Source: Gordonibacter pamelaeae (GTDB lineage: Bacteria > Actinomycetota > Coriobacteriia > Coriobacteriales > Eggerthellaceae). From it: a stretch of DNA of 64,000 bases. The number at the start of each line of letters is the position of its first letter. The first letter of the stretch is position 1. Position numbers and translations under genes: made by a program. Location of the stretch: NCBI RefSeq assembly GCF_042665095.1, contig NZ_JBHTBV010000006.1; one strand, 5' to 3'. This document shows, in pieces, positions 43,660 through 53,033 of the stretch. The notes beneath the pieces are model-generated. The model did not search any database, was not told the DNA's origin, and saw only the letters and a list, made by a program, of their open reading frames with translations.

Positions 43660-44276
43660 CGCTCCCCCGGCCCTTCCCCGCCGCCGTCCCCGGGCGCCTG
43701 CGGCTCCCCGGAGCCCTCGGCCAGCGCCGCGGCCTCGCGGTCGGCGCGGCGGTACGCCAGGATCATCCCCGCCACGAACAGCACGAATCCGCACGTCACG
43801 CCTATGTCGGCCACGTTGAACACGGGAAAGTCGATGAAAACGGGCTCGATGAAGTCCACCACGTAGCCCAGCGTGAAACGGTCGAACGCGTTGCCCAGCC
43901 CGCCCGCCACCACAAGCGCCACGCCCACGACCTCCAGCATCCCCGGACGGGGCGACAGGAAGAACAGGTACGCCACGAGCACGAGGCACACCACGATGGA
44001 CACCACGCCCAGCAAGAACGTCGAGTCGCCGAACATACCCCACGCCGCACCCGTGTTGTGCACGAGGCGGAAGCGCACGAGCCCGAGGAAGGGTCCGCCG
44101 GCTACCTCGCCCACGGCGAACGAGCCGTTGAAGTACCCTTTCGTGAGCGTGTCGAGCGCGAGCCACACCAGGGCAACCGCGCCGAACACGAGCGTATCGC
44201 GCAGCCGCGCGGCCCGTCCGAGGGCGCCGGCGCCGCCTACGGCACCCACGCCCGTCCCGCGCCTGTCCTCGCTCAA
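43656..44276 (-). CDS. lspA: Lipoprotein signal peptidase (signal peptidase II)
   Basis: A 206-residue membrane aspartic protease with four helices. The catalytic Asp residues lie in GNAFDRFTLGYVVDFI and FPVFNVADIGVTCG; VHNTGAAWGMF is a family signature. The C-terminal 30 residues are an acidic Gly/Glu/Pro tail. The TTG at 44276 overlaps the ileS stop (TTGA) and is used here; GTG 44252 is an alternative. Operon ileS-lspA-rluD-family. Confidence 0.92.
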   Translation of the reverse strand: MSEDRRGTGVGAVGGAGALGRAARLRDTLVFGAVALVWLALDTLTKGYFNGSFAVGEVAGGPFLGLVRFRLVHNTGAAWGMFGDSTFLLGVVSIVVCLVLVAYLFFLSPRPGMLEVVGVALVVAGGLGNAFDRFTLGYVVDFIEPVFIDFPVFNVADIGVTCGFVLFVAGMILAYRRADREAAALAEGSGEPQAPGDGGGEGPGER

Positions 44277-47134
44277 GCGTCCGACCCCGCTTCCTCGTAG
44301 CCGATGGCGTCGAGCACGTCGCCGCAGCGCTCGCACACGGACGGGTGGTTCGGGTTGCCGCCGAGCTCGCGGTAGTTCCAGCAGCGCGGGCACTTCTCGG
44401 CGGTCGTCTTGCGCACCTCGGCCGAGAGCTCCTCGCCTTCGACGAACGAGACCGACGCCACGATGAACAGCTCCTCGAACACGGCGGCGTCGTACTGCTC
44501 GACATGGTCGAGCACCGAGCGCGGGGCCGTCACGGTCACATCGGCCTCCTGGCTCTTGTTCACGATCTTCTGGCCGCGCGCGTCCTCGAGCGCCTTCGTC
44601 ACGATCTCGCGCACCCCGAGGATGACGCCGAAGTCCTCGGCGATGCGCTCGGCGTCCGCATCGCCCGGCAGCGCGGGCGCGAAGTCGGACTTCTCGGGCC
44701 AGCCGGCCAGCTGCACGTTTCCGGGACGTCCCTCGCGCGAGCGGATGGCCTCGGGATAGTGCTCCCACACCTCGTCAGTGGTGAACGACAGCACCGGCGC
44801 CAGCACGCGCACGAGCACCTCGACGATGTTCATGAGCACGGTCTGCGCAGCGCGGCGGCGCGGCGAGTCGGGCGCCTCGGAGTACACGCGGTCCTTCGTG
44901 GCGTCCATGTAAACGGCCGAAAGGTCGCCCACGATGTAGTCGTACACCGCGCGGTACACCATATGGAACTTGTATTCGTCGTAGGCACGCTCCACGTCGA
45001 CGAGCAGGTGCCACAGGCGCACCATGGCCCACTGGTCGACGGGTTCAAGCGCATTCCAGTCGGTGACCGTATGCTTCAGGTCGTCGAAGTCGCTCAAACT
45101 GCCCAGCAGGAAGCGCATCGTGTTGCGGATGCGGCGGTACGCCTCGCTCGTGCGCTCGAGGATCTCGTCGCCGATGTTCACGTCCTGGGAGTAGTCGACG
45201 CTGGCCACCCACAGGCGCAGCACGTCGGCGCCGCTCTTCGCCATGACGTCCGCCGGGTCGACGCCGTTTCCGGCCGACTTCGACATCTTCTTGCCCTCGG
45301 CGTCCATCGTGAAGCCGCAGTGCATGACGGACTTGTACGGCGGCACCCCGTAGGCGCCCATGCTGGTGAGCAGGGACGACTGGAACCAGCCGCGATGCTG
45401 GTCGGAGCCTTCGAGGTACATATCGGCTGGGAAGCGCAGGCCCTCGTCGGCGCGGTGCTTCAGCACGGAGGTGTGCGACACGCCGCTCTCCCACCACACG
45501 TCGAGGATGTCCTTCTCGGGGATGAGCTCGGAGCAGCCGCAGGTCTCGCACTTCACGCCGCGCGGCAGGTACTCGGACGGCTCGTGCGTGAACCACGCGT
45601 CGGCGCCCTCGCGGTAGAACAGGTCGATCACCGCGTCGAACGTCTCGGCGGTGGCCACCGTGTTGCCGCACTTGGCGCACTTGAACACGGGGATGGGCAC
45701 GCCCCACGAGCGCTGGCGCGAGATGCACCAGTCGGGGCGGTCGGCCACCATGGACCCGATGCGGTTCTTCGCCCACGCGGGGATGAATTCCACCTTGTGG
45801 TCGATGGCGTCGAGCGCATCCTCGCGCAGCGAGTTCTTGTCCATGGACACGAACCACTGGTCGGTGGCGCGGAAGATGACCGGCTCGTGGCAACGCCAGC
45901 AGTGCGGGTAGCTGTGCAGGATCTTCTTCTCGGCCATGAGCGTGCCGCGCTCGCGCAGCCACTCGATGATGGCCGGGTTCGCCTCGTCCACGTCGAGGCC
46001 CGCGAAGGGGCCCGCCTCGTCGGTGAGCACGCCGTTGTCGTCCACCGGCATGAGCAGCGGCACGTCGAACTCCAGCGCCACCAGGTAGTCGTCCTGGCCG
46101 TGGCCGGGGGCCGTGTGCACCGCGCCCGTGCCCGACTCGAGCGTGACGTGGTCGCCGTAGATGACGGTGCCCTTGAGGTCCTGGCGGATGGGGCACGTGT
46201 AGGTGAGGCCCGTGAACTCGCGGCCCTTGAGCGCGACGGGCTCGCCGTCGGCGCCGCGCACGAGATCGTAGGACTCCCAGCCCGCGATCTCGGCCACCTG
46301 CTCCACGAGCTCGCGCGCCATGATCATGTTGGAGCCGTCGGCGACCACCATGACGTAGTCGGCGTCGGGGGCCAGCGACACGGCCGTGTTGGCCGGCAGC
46401 GTCCAGGGCGTGGTGGTCCAGATGAGCACGTAGGCGTCGCCCTCGGCGCCCGCGGCCTCGAACATCCCGGGCATGAGGTCCATCTTGAACTTCACGAAGA
46501 TGGACGGCGACGTCTCGTCGGAGTACTCGATCTCGGCCTCGGCGAGCGCGGTGTGGCAGCGCTTGCACCAGTGGATGGGCTTGCGGCCGCGGTACACCGA
46601 GCCGTCGAGGTACATCTTCTTGAACACCTCGACGTTGCCGGCCTCGTAGTTCGGGGTGAACGTGAGGTAGGGATGCTCCCAGTCGCCGTTCACGCCGAGG
46701 CGCTTGAAGCCCTCGCGCTGCACGTCGACGTACTTCTCGGCCCACTCGCGGCAGAGGCGGCGCAGCGTGGGCTGGTCGATCTTCGCCATCTTCTCGGGGC
46801 CGAGCGTCTTCTCCACCATGTGTTCGATGGGCTGGCCGTGGCAGTCCCAGCCGGGCACGTACGGCGTGAAGAAGCCGCGCTGCGCATGGGACTTGTTCAC
46901 GAAGTCCTTGAGGATCTTGTTGAAGGCGTGGCCGATGTGGATGGGACCGTTCGCGTACGGGGGGCCGTCGTGCAGGATGAAGGGCTTGCCGTCCTTGTTC
47001 TTCTCCAGCACGCGCTCGTAGATGCGCTCCTCCTCCCACTTCGCGAGGCGCTTCGGCTCGTTCTCGGGCAGGTTCGCCCGCATCGCGAAGTCGGTCTTGG
47101 GCAGGTTCATCGTTTCCTTGTAACTGTTCGCCAC
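44273..47134 (-). CDS. ileS: Isoleucyl-tRNA synthetase
   Basis: A 953-residue class I synthetase. The HIGH motif is in PPYANGPIHIGHAFNKILKD near residue 60, KMSKS in KKMSKSAGNGVDP near residue 615, the CP1 editing domain lies between (VLIWTTTPWTLPANTAVSL), and a C-terminal zinc site is formed by CPRCWNYRE and CERCG. I start at GTG 47134 because VANSYKETMNLPKTDFAMR aligns with the E. coli N-terminus; ATG 47110 is the alternative. On the minus strand a TATACT -10 (47234-47229) precedes a leader of about 90 nt. No T-box structure was recognised there. Confidence 0.96.
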   Translation of the reverse strand: MANSYKETMNLPKTDFAMRANLPENEPKRLAKWEEERIYERVLEKNKDGKPFILHDGPPYANGPIHIGHAFNKILKDFVNKSHAQRGFFTPYVPGWDCHGQPIEHMVEKTLGPEKMAKIDQPTLRRLCREWAEKYVDVQREGFKRLGVNGDWEHPYLTFTPNYEAGNVEVFKKMYLDGSVYRGRKPIHWCKRCHTALAEAEIEYSDETSPSIFVKFKMDLMPGMFEAAGAEGDAYVLIWTTTPWTLPANTAVSLAPDADYVMVVADGSNMIMARELVEQVAEIAGWESYDLVRGADGEPVALKGREFTGLTYTCPIRQDLKGTVIYGDHVTLESGTGAVHTAPGHGQDDYLVALEFDVPLLMPVDDNGVLTDEAGPFAGLDVDEANPAIIEWLRERGTLMAEKKILHSYPHCWRCHEPVIFRATDQWFVSMDKNSLREDALDAIDHKVEFIPAWAKNRIGSMVADRPDWCISRQRSWGVPIPVFKCAKCGNTVATAETFDAVIDLFYREGADAWFTHEPSEYLPRGVKCETCGCSELIPEKDILDVWWESGVSHTSVLKHRADEGLRFPADMYLEGSDQHRGWFQSSLLTSMGAYGVPPYKSVMHCGFTMDAEGKKMSKSAGNGVDPADVMAKSGADVLRLWVASVDYSQDVNIGDEILERTSEAYRRIRNTMRFLLGSLSDFDDLKHTVTDWNALEPVDQWAMVRLWHLLVDVERAYDEYKFHMVYRAVYDYIVGDLSAVYMDATKDRVYSEAPDSPRRRAAQTVLMNIVEVLVRVLAPVLSFTTDEVWEHYPEAIRSREGRPGNVQLAGWPEKSDFAPALPGDADAERIAEDFGVILGVREIVTKALEDARGQKIVNKSQEADVTVTAPRSVLDHVEQYDAAVFEELFIVASVSFVEGEELSAEVRKTTAEKCPRCWNYRELGGNPNHPSVCERCGDVLDAIGYEEAGSDA

Positions 47135-47318
47135 GGCTGTGAGTACCTTTCCTTCAAGTATGCGCTCTCGCGGGGCGGCGATCGGGCCGCCGGGCCCCGC
47201 GGGGTTTCCGTTCGTTACAAACCGCTCTAGTATAGTGTAAGCGGGCCCGGATGCCCACGTCCTGCGCGGCGATTTCCAAAAACGCCACAGGAGCGGGCGG
47301 GCGCGGACGGTCAGGCCG

Positions 47319-49167
47319 CTAGCGGCGGCGGGAGGCCGTGCGCAGGAGGGCGGCGGCCGAGACGGCGCACGCGAGCGCGATGAGGGCGAGCGCACCCGAC
47401 GGGTCGCCGGTTGCGGCGAGCGCGCCCCCGCGGCGCTCGGCCGGTGCCGGGCTGCCGTCGGCGGGGTCGCCGGTTCGGTCGGCGCCGTCCGCGGAGACGA
47501 TGGCGAGGTCGGTTTCGGCCGAGGCTGCGGCGTAGAGCGCGCCGCCTGCGTCCGCCCCCTCGGGAAGCGTCGCGCGCACGCGGTACGTTCCGACATCCTC
47601 GGGCAGACCGGCCTTCCAGTCCGACCGGCCGGCTTCCCGATGCTCGAACGCCACGGCGTCGAGGGCGTCGGCGTCTCCGTAGCGCGCAGTCGAGACGACC
47701 TCGGACGCGGCGACCGCCGATCCGTCGCAGACATGCTGGACGTCGGCGCGCACTTCCAGCGTGGCCACGGGGAGCACCCGCACGGGGAAGGCGTCCTTGG
47801 TCGCCCCCTCGCGGTTCTCGGCCGCAGCGTACCCCGGCGCGGGCGCCAGCCCGTAGACCGTGTTGCCCGCCCAGTCCCGCGCCTCGTCGGCGAAGAACCC
47901 TCCCGTGATGGAGGAGTCGCCATAGGTCAGCGAGCCGTAGCCGCTGCCGATGGCCTGCGCGATCGGCCTGATGACGGTTCCTTGGGCGTAGTCGGGGTCT
48001 GGTGTCTGACCGGGGATCGCCGCGACGAATCCGCCGGTGATCGCAATGTTCGAGCCGCGTCCGCCCGAGCACGGCCTGATGTTGTTGTCGAGCCCGGATC
48101 CGCCGCCTATGGCGGTGGCGAAGTCGCCGCCATAGGCCATAACCGTCCCGCCCGAGATGGCGATGTTCCTGCCATCGCCAACGACCCCGCCGCCGATGCC
48201 GGCCCCTTCCGATCCTCCCGTCGCCGTCACCGTTCCGCCCGAGATGGCCATGTCGCTGCCGTCGCCATTGAAACCGCCGCCGACGCCTGCGGCCCATTCA
48301 CCGCCTGTCGCCGTCACGGTTCCTCCGGTGATGACGATATCGTTGCCGCCGCCGCCTTCGCCGCCGCCGATGCCTGCGGCGCGCTCGCCTCCTTGAGCCG
48401 TGACCTGACCACCTTCTATCACAACGTTTGAGCAGAATCCCCAGTAGCCGCCGCCGATGCCGGCTGACCCGTATCCGCCTATCGCCGTGACCTCGCCGCC
48501 CGTGATGGTGACGTCTGCGCTGTTGCCGGTGAGGTCGTATCCGTATGAACCACCGATTCCAGCGCCGAACTTGCCTCCTTGGGCCGTCACGACCCCTCCG
48601 GTGATGGTGATGCTCGAGCCGCTGCTCATGAACCCGCCGCCGATGCCTGCTCCCGGTTCATTGCCTACAGCCGTCACCGTCCCGCCCGCGATGGTGATGT
48701 TCGAGCCGTTCTGCTTGCGGTCGCCGCCGATGCCGGCAGCCCCTCCGCCTTCTGCGAAGAGCGAGCCTTGTCCGGATATGGCAAGCGGATTCTCGCCGTT
48801 CCGGAGACCGGCATGGCCAAAAGTCGACGTGAGGGAATTCTCCCCTTCGATCACGAGGTCGAGTCCGCCGGACGCAACCGAAAACGCCGCTCCCGGATTT
48901 TCTGCCGTCGTCGGTGGGCGGTGCGCCCGGGTCCGCCATCGAGATGGTCAGCGGCGTCTCGCCGAGAACCGTGAGGACGCCGCCCTCATAGGTGAAATCG
49001 ACGCCCTCCTGGCCGCCGAGCACATTGAGGGCGCGGCCGTCCGCGTAAGCGGTCCGCGCGAGGACGAGGGCACAGCACGCCGCAAGGACGATAAGGACCC
49101 GCGCCCAGCGAACCGCCGACGCGGCCTGGCGCAGCCCGGGCCGTTCCGCCGCCTTCGAAGCCCCCAT
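47319..49167 (-). pseudogene. Frameshifted beta-repeat surface protein with LAxTG anchor
   Basis: A signal peptide (from ATG 49167, MGASKAAERPGLRQAASAVR then a hydrophobic stretch ending TAYA) begins a secreted protein of about 615 residues that is interrupted. Frame one runs to about residue 83 (TISMADPGAPP) and the protein then continues in another frame with TTAENPGAAFSVASGGLDLV. Deleting one G from the GGG at 48916-48918 joins them. The rest has about eight 27-residue repeats of the type NITITGGTVTATGG plus AGIGGG, likely a beta-helix stalk (residues about 120-360), then a beta-sandwich-like region. The C-terminus reads ALAATGDPSG, a hydrophobic helix and RTASRRR: a sortase signal of the LAxTG kind used by class E sortases. 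Sequencing error, phase variation or a true pseudogene remain possible. Confidence 0.8.
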
Positions 49168-49415
49168 ACGCGCCGCCTCTTCTCGGATCCCTCGCCCTCC
49201 TGCACGATCGGTAGCCCATTCTATCATGGGCCCAAAGCAATTCGTTGAAGAGGGGCGCGCGCCTCGGAGATCGGAGGTGTTCGCCCGTTCTCCAAAATCG
49301 CGGCGTCGAACGCGTAGCGAAAGGCTATACTTTTACTCGATACACGGAGAAGCTATGCGTAGAAGCCGCTGATCCCGTTCCACGTCGGCGCGGTGCAACA
49401 GAGGAAGGATCCGCC

Positions 49416-50294
49416 ATGCCCATGGATTTTGAGATCGTCACCGATTCAAGCAGCAACCTCGTCGAGGAGATGATCGACGACTTCGGCCTGCACGTCCTGC
49501 CCCTCACCTTCATGGTGGACGGCGAGGAGTACCAGAGCTACCTCAAGGGCCAGCACACCGACCTCAAGCAGTTCTACACCATGATGCGCGAGGGCAAGGT
49601 CATCACCACGTCGCTGCCGAACCTGGCCGAGTCCGAGGCGCTCATGCGCGGCCTCCTAGAGCAGGGGCGCGACATCCTGTACCTGGGCTTCTCGAGCGGC
49701 CTCTCCGGCACCTTCGAGGCCACCGAGCTTTTGATGCGCGACCTGGCGGCGGAGTTCCCGGAGCGCACCCTCCTCGCGGTGGACACGCTGGCGGCCTCCG
49801 GTGGCGAGGGCCTGCTCGTGTGGCATGCCGTGCAGCGCGCCCGCGCCGGCGCCCCCATCGGGGAGGTGCGCGACTGGGTGGAGGAGAACAAGCTGCACCT
49901 GGCCCACTGGTTCACGGTGGACGACCTCATGTTCCTGTTCCGCGGCGGGCGCGTGTCGAAGACGGCCGCCTGGGCGGGCACCATGCTCAACATCAAGCCG
50001 GTCATGCACGTGGACGACGAGGGGCATCTCATCCCGCTCGAGAAGGTGCGCGGCCGCAAGAAGTCGCTGAACGCGCTCGTGGACCACATGGAGAAGAGCG
50101 CCGTCCAGCCCATCGACCAGCAGATGGTGTTCATCACCCACGGCGACTGCCTCGAGGAGGCCGAGTACGTGGCCGAGCAGGTGAAGGAGCGCTTCGGCGT
50201 GAAGGAGGTCGTCATCAACTACGTCGACCCCGTCATCGGCGCCCACTCCGGCCCCGGCACCATGGCCCTGTTCTTCCTTGCCGACAAGCGCTAG
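49416..50294 (+). CDS. DegV-family fatty-acid-binding protein
   Basis: A 292-residue DegV/FakB-type protein that binds a fatty acid, in many Firmicutes and Actinobacteria delivering it to a fatty-acid kinase. Motifs: FEIVTDSSSNLVEEMIDDFG at the start, FSSGLSGTFEATELLMRD, DTLAASGGEGLLVWHA and FRGGRVSKTAAWAGTMLNIK. GAGGAAGG precedes ATG 49416. A TATACT -10 at 49324-49329 lies upstream. No kinase gene is adjacent. It converges on dinB. Confidence 0.93.
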   Translation: MPMDFEIVTDSSSNLVEEMIDDFGLHVLPLTFMVDGEEYQSYLKGQHTDLKQFYTMMREGKVITTSLPNLAESEALMRGLLEQGRDILYLGFSSGLSGTFEATELLMRDLAAEFPERTLLAVDTLAASGGEGLLVWHAVQRARAGAPIGEVRDWVEENKLHLAHWFTVDDLMFLFRGGRVSKTAAWAGTMLNIKPVMHVDDEGHLIPLEKVRGRKKSLNALVDHMEKSAVQPIDQQMVFITHGDCLEEAEYVAEQVKERFGVKEVVINYVDPVIGAHSGPGTMALFFLADKR

Positions 50295-50306
50295 CCTTGA
50301 TCTTGA

Positions 50307-50334
50307 GCGGGCCGCCGGGCAACCGACGGCCCGC
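50307..50334. terminator. Hairpin between convergent degV-type and dinB genes
   Basis: GCGGGCCG (50307-50314) pairs with CGGCCCGC (50327-50334). There is no T tract. It occupies nearly the whole 42-base gap. Confidence 0.55.
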
Positions 50335-50336
50335 CG

Positions 50337-51692
50337 TCACTTGTAGTCCGCCGGGTTCTTGCTGGACGAGCCGGTGGTGTTCTCCTCGTTGCGCAGCTCG
50401 TGGCCGAAGCGCACGGCGGCCTCGCCGAAGCGGTCCTTCACGAGGTCGGTGGCCTCGATGAGGCCGCGGCGCTTGCGCTCGTCGCGCACGACGGGCTCGA
50501 CGTCGTCAGCGGACGGCGCCGCCTCGGCCACGTCGAAGAGGCTCTCCTGCACGACGCCCTCCTCCGAAAAGCCGCTCATGCCCACGCCGATGAGGCGCAG
50601 CGGCGTGCCGGGGCGCCACACCTCGTCGACCATGGCATAGAGCAGCGGCGTGTAAGCCAGCTCGTCATCGCTCGGGCGCGGCAGTTGGCGCTGCACCGAG
50701 CGCACGCTCAGGTCGTCGAACTTCACGCGCAGCGCGAGCGTGCGGCCGCGCAGGCCCTTGCGGCGAAGGCGGCGGCCCACCTTCGCCGCCATCGTGGCGA
50801 TGGCGGCCTCCACGTCCTCGCGGCGGGTCAGATCCGTCGCGAACGTCATCTCGTTGGACACCGACTTCACGGCATCGTCCTGCTCGACCGGCGCGTCGTC
50901 GCCGCCGTTCGCCCGCACGTGCATCACGCGCCCGAGCTTGCCGAACACGCGCTCGAGCATGCGCAGGTCGGCGTCGGCCAGCTGCCCCAGCGTGCGGATG
51001 CCGCGCGATTTCAGCTTCTCCTCGGCCGATGCGCCGATGCCGCTCATCACTCGCACGGGCAGCGGCGCCAGGAAGTCGCGCTCGCTGCCGGGGTAGACCA
51101 CGGTGAGGCCGCGCGGCTTGTCCATGTCCGAGGCGATCTTCGCGATGGTCTTGGAGGTGCCTGCGCCGATGGAGCATGTCACCCCCAGCTCCTCCACGCG
51201 CCGCTGGATGCGCTGGGCCACCCGCACCGGGTGCTCGCGGTTCACCACGGTAGGCGTGACGTCCAGGAACGCCTCGTCGATGCTCACCTGCTGCACATGC
51301 GGCGTCTCGGAGCGCAGGATGGCCATGATGGCGTTGGACACCTCGCGGTAGCGATCGAAGCGCCCGTGCGTCCAGATGGCGTCGGGGCACAGGCGGCGCG
51401 CCGTCGACGAGGGCATGGCGCTTCTCACCCCGTAGGGCCGCGCCTCGTAGGAGGCGGTGGACACCACGCCGTGCTTGTCCGCATCGCCGCCCACGATGAC
51501 GGGCTTGCCACGCCAGGCAGGGTGGTCCAGCTGCTCGACCGAGGCGAAGAACGCGTCCAGGTCCACCAGCAGGATGGCCGACCCCTCCCACGGCTCGAGC
51601 GGCAGCGGGCGCGCCGGAGCTTCCCCTGCCGGCGGGCGGGAGGGGCGGTTGCCCGGTGCGGGCGCGGCGGTCTGCGGGAATTCTTCCTTCAT
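50337..51692 (-). CDS. dinB: DNA polymerase IV (Y-family translesion polymerase)
   Basis: A 451-residue Y-family polymerase. The palm carries LLVDLDAFFASVEQLDHPAW and SIDEAFLDVTPTV (catalytic Asp/Glu); the helix-hairpin-helix region has SGIGASAEEKLKSRGIRTLG; the little finger follows. An N-terminal extension of about 35 Pro/Ala residues and a C-terminal extension of about 60 residues go beyond the usual 350-380. The C-terminus has QESLFDV, resembling a beta-clamp-binding motif (QxxLF). ATG 51692 is chosen because the frame upstream has no homology. SOS control is not evident. Confidence 0.93.
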   Translation of the reverse strand: MKEEFPQTAAPAPGNRPSRPPAGEAPARPLPLEPWEGSAILLVDLDAFFASVEQLDHPAWRGKPVIVGGDADKHGVVSTASYEARPYGVRSAMPSSTARRLCPDAIWTHGRFDRYREVSNAIMAILRSETPHVQQVSIDEAFLDVTPTVVNREHPVRVAQRIQRRVEELGVTCSIGAGTSKTIAKIASDMDKPRGLTVVYPGSERDFLAPLPVRVMSGIGASAEEKLKSRGIRTLGQLADADLRMLERVFGKLGRVMHVRANGGDDAPVEQDDAVKSVSNEMTFATDLTRREDVEAAIATMAAKVGRRLRRKGLRGRTLALRVKFDDLSVRSVQRQLPRPSDDELAYTPLLYAMVDEVWRPGTPLRLIGVGMSGFSEEGVVQESLFDVAEAAPSADDVEPVVRDERKRRGLIEATDLVKDRFGEAAVRFGHELRNEENTTGSSSKNPADYK

Positions 51693-51899
51693 TGCGCGAA
51701 TTAGTCTACCATGCCGCACGTGGCCGTTGGGAACATGTGCTAGGATTATCATTCCCTCGCAACCTCCGCGCCCGATCGCGCGGGCGGGGAACTTGACATA
51801 CACGGCCGCGCTCGAATCTGCCACCTGCTGAAACGTCCCCCAGATTCCCCTCAAGCCCGCAGCGGACCGTATCGGGAAGAGATGGGAAGGAGAGACGAC

Positions 51900-53027
51900 A
51901 TGTCGAACGGATGCGATGCGACGCCCGGCGTGCGCGCCGCGGTGACCGCCCTGCCCGAGCAGCTGCTCTCCCCTCCCTACGAGTTGCGCACCGAGATGAA
52001 CTGGATAGACTTCTCGGGAACGGCCAACCCGCTGGGCACGCCCCCCTCGTTCATCCGCGCCATGCAGGCCGCCCTCGCAGCCGGCGAGCTGAACTACTCC
52101 CCCGACCGTGAGGCGCACACGCTGCGCAGCGTGCTGGCGCGCCAGCACGGCCTGCCCGTGGAGTCGTTTTTGGTGGGCTCGACCGTGGGCGACATGGTGC
52201 GCGCCGTCGCGCAGACCTACCAGCCCTGCACCGTGGGCGTGGCCGTGCCGGGCCCGGTGGAGTACGCGCTGGCGGCCGGCAACGCCGGGCACCGCGTGGT
52301 GGAGATCACGAGCCCCGCCGGCTTCGTCATGCCCGACCCCGCCGCGGCCGCGCGCCACGGCGTGTCCTTCGACGCCGCGGTGCTGGCGAACCCCGGCTAC
52401 CCTACGAGCCGCCTGCTGCCCCTGCCCACGTTGCTGGCCTACCTGGACGCATGCACCTGGGTCGTGGTGGACGAGCGCTCCATCGAGCTCACGCTCGGCG
52501 GCGAGAGCATGGTGGGCCTGGTGAAGGAGCACCGCAACCTCGTGGTGGTGCGCTCGCTCTGCGAGCCGTACGCCATGCCGGGCATCCCCATCAGCTACTG
52601 CGTGGCGCACCCCGACACCATCGCGCAGATCGCGCGCTTCTACGACAGCTCGGGCGTGCCGATGTTCGCCGAGGTGCTGGGCGAGCTCGCGCTGGCCGAG
52701 CGCGAGCACCTGGAGCGCACGCGCGAGTTCCTGGACTCCGAGATACCGTGGATGCAGTGCATGCTGAGCCTGGTGCCGGGCATCGACATCTTCCCCGCCG
52801 AGGCGAACTACGTCATGTGCGCGTTCGACCACGGCCCCGACCTGGATCTGGGCGTGGCGAGCACCGAGGAGCTGGCGGCGCGCCTGCAGCTGGCCGGGTT
52901 CCTCATCCGCAAGCTGCAGGGCACGCCGGGGCTCACCAACGGCAAGTACTTCTGCGTGGCCGTGCGCACCCGCGAGGACAACGAGAAGCTCATCGCCGCC
53001 CTCCGCGAGATCATCGCGGGGTGCTAG
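51900..53027 (+). CDS. Aminotransferase-like (HisC/CobD fold) protein lacking the PLP lysine
   Basis: A 375-residue fold-type I PLP-enzyme homologue closest in layout to histidinol-phosphate aminotransferase/threonine-phosphate decarboxylase: IDFSGTANPLGTPPSF, LNYSPDREAHTLRSVLARQH, then VDERSIELTLGGE with the PLP-N1 aspartate. The key segment normally reading RSFSKAxGLAGLRxGY is here RSLCEPYAMPGIPISY: the Schiff-base lysine is glutamate (codon GAG at 52563, residue 222) and the following Arg is Pro. The NPxNPTG motif is altered to NPGYPTSR. The reading frame is otherwise intact, with GGAAGGAGAG before ATG 51900. It may be a PLP-independent binding protein, a regulator, or an enzyme using another residue. 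Neighbours (dinB, copA) give no hint. Confidence 0.85.
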   Translation: MSNGCDATPGVRAAVTALPEQLLSPPYELRTEMNWIDFSGTANPLGTPPSFIRAMQAALAAGELNYSPDREAHTLRSVLARQHGLPVESFLVGSTVGDMVRAVAQTYQPCTVGVAVPGPVEYALAAGNAGHRVVEITSPAGFVMPDPAAAARHGVSFDAAVLANPGYPTSRLLPLPTLLAYLDACTWVVVDERSIELTLGGESMVGLVKEHRNLVVVRSLCEPYAMPGIPISYCVAHPDTIAQIARFYDSSGVPMFAEVLGELALAEREHLERTREFLDSEIPWMQCMLSLVPGIDIFPAEANYVMCAFDHGPDLDLGVASTEELAARLQLAGFLIRKLQGTPGLTNGKYFCVAVRTREDNEKLIAALREIIAGC

Positions 53028-53033
53028 GGGAGG

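Noticed and set aside
47135..47240. T-box riboswitch upstream of ileS
   Set aside because: I looked for the conserved T-box core and specifier loop on the minus strand and found neither; only a promoter-like TATACT and a short leader are seen.
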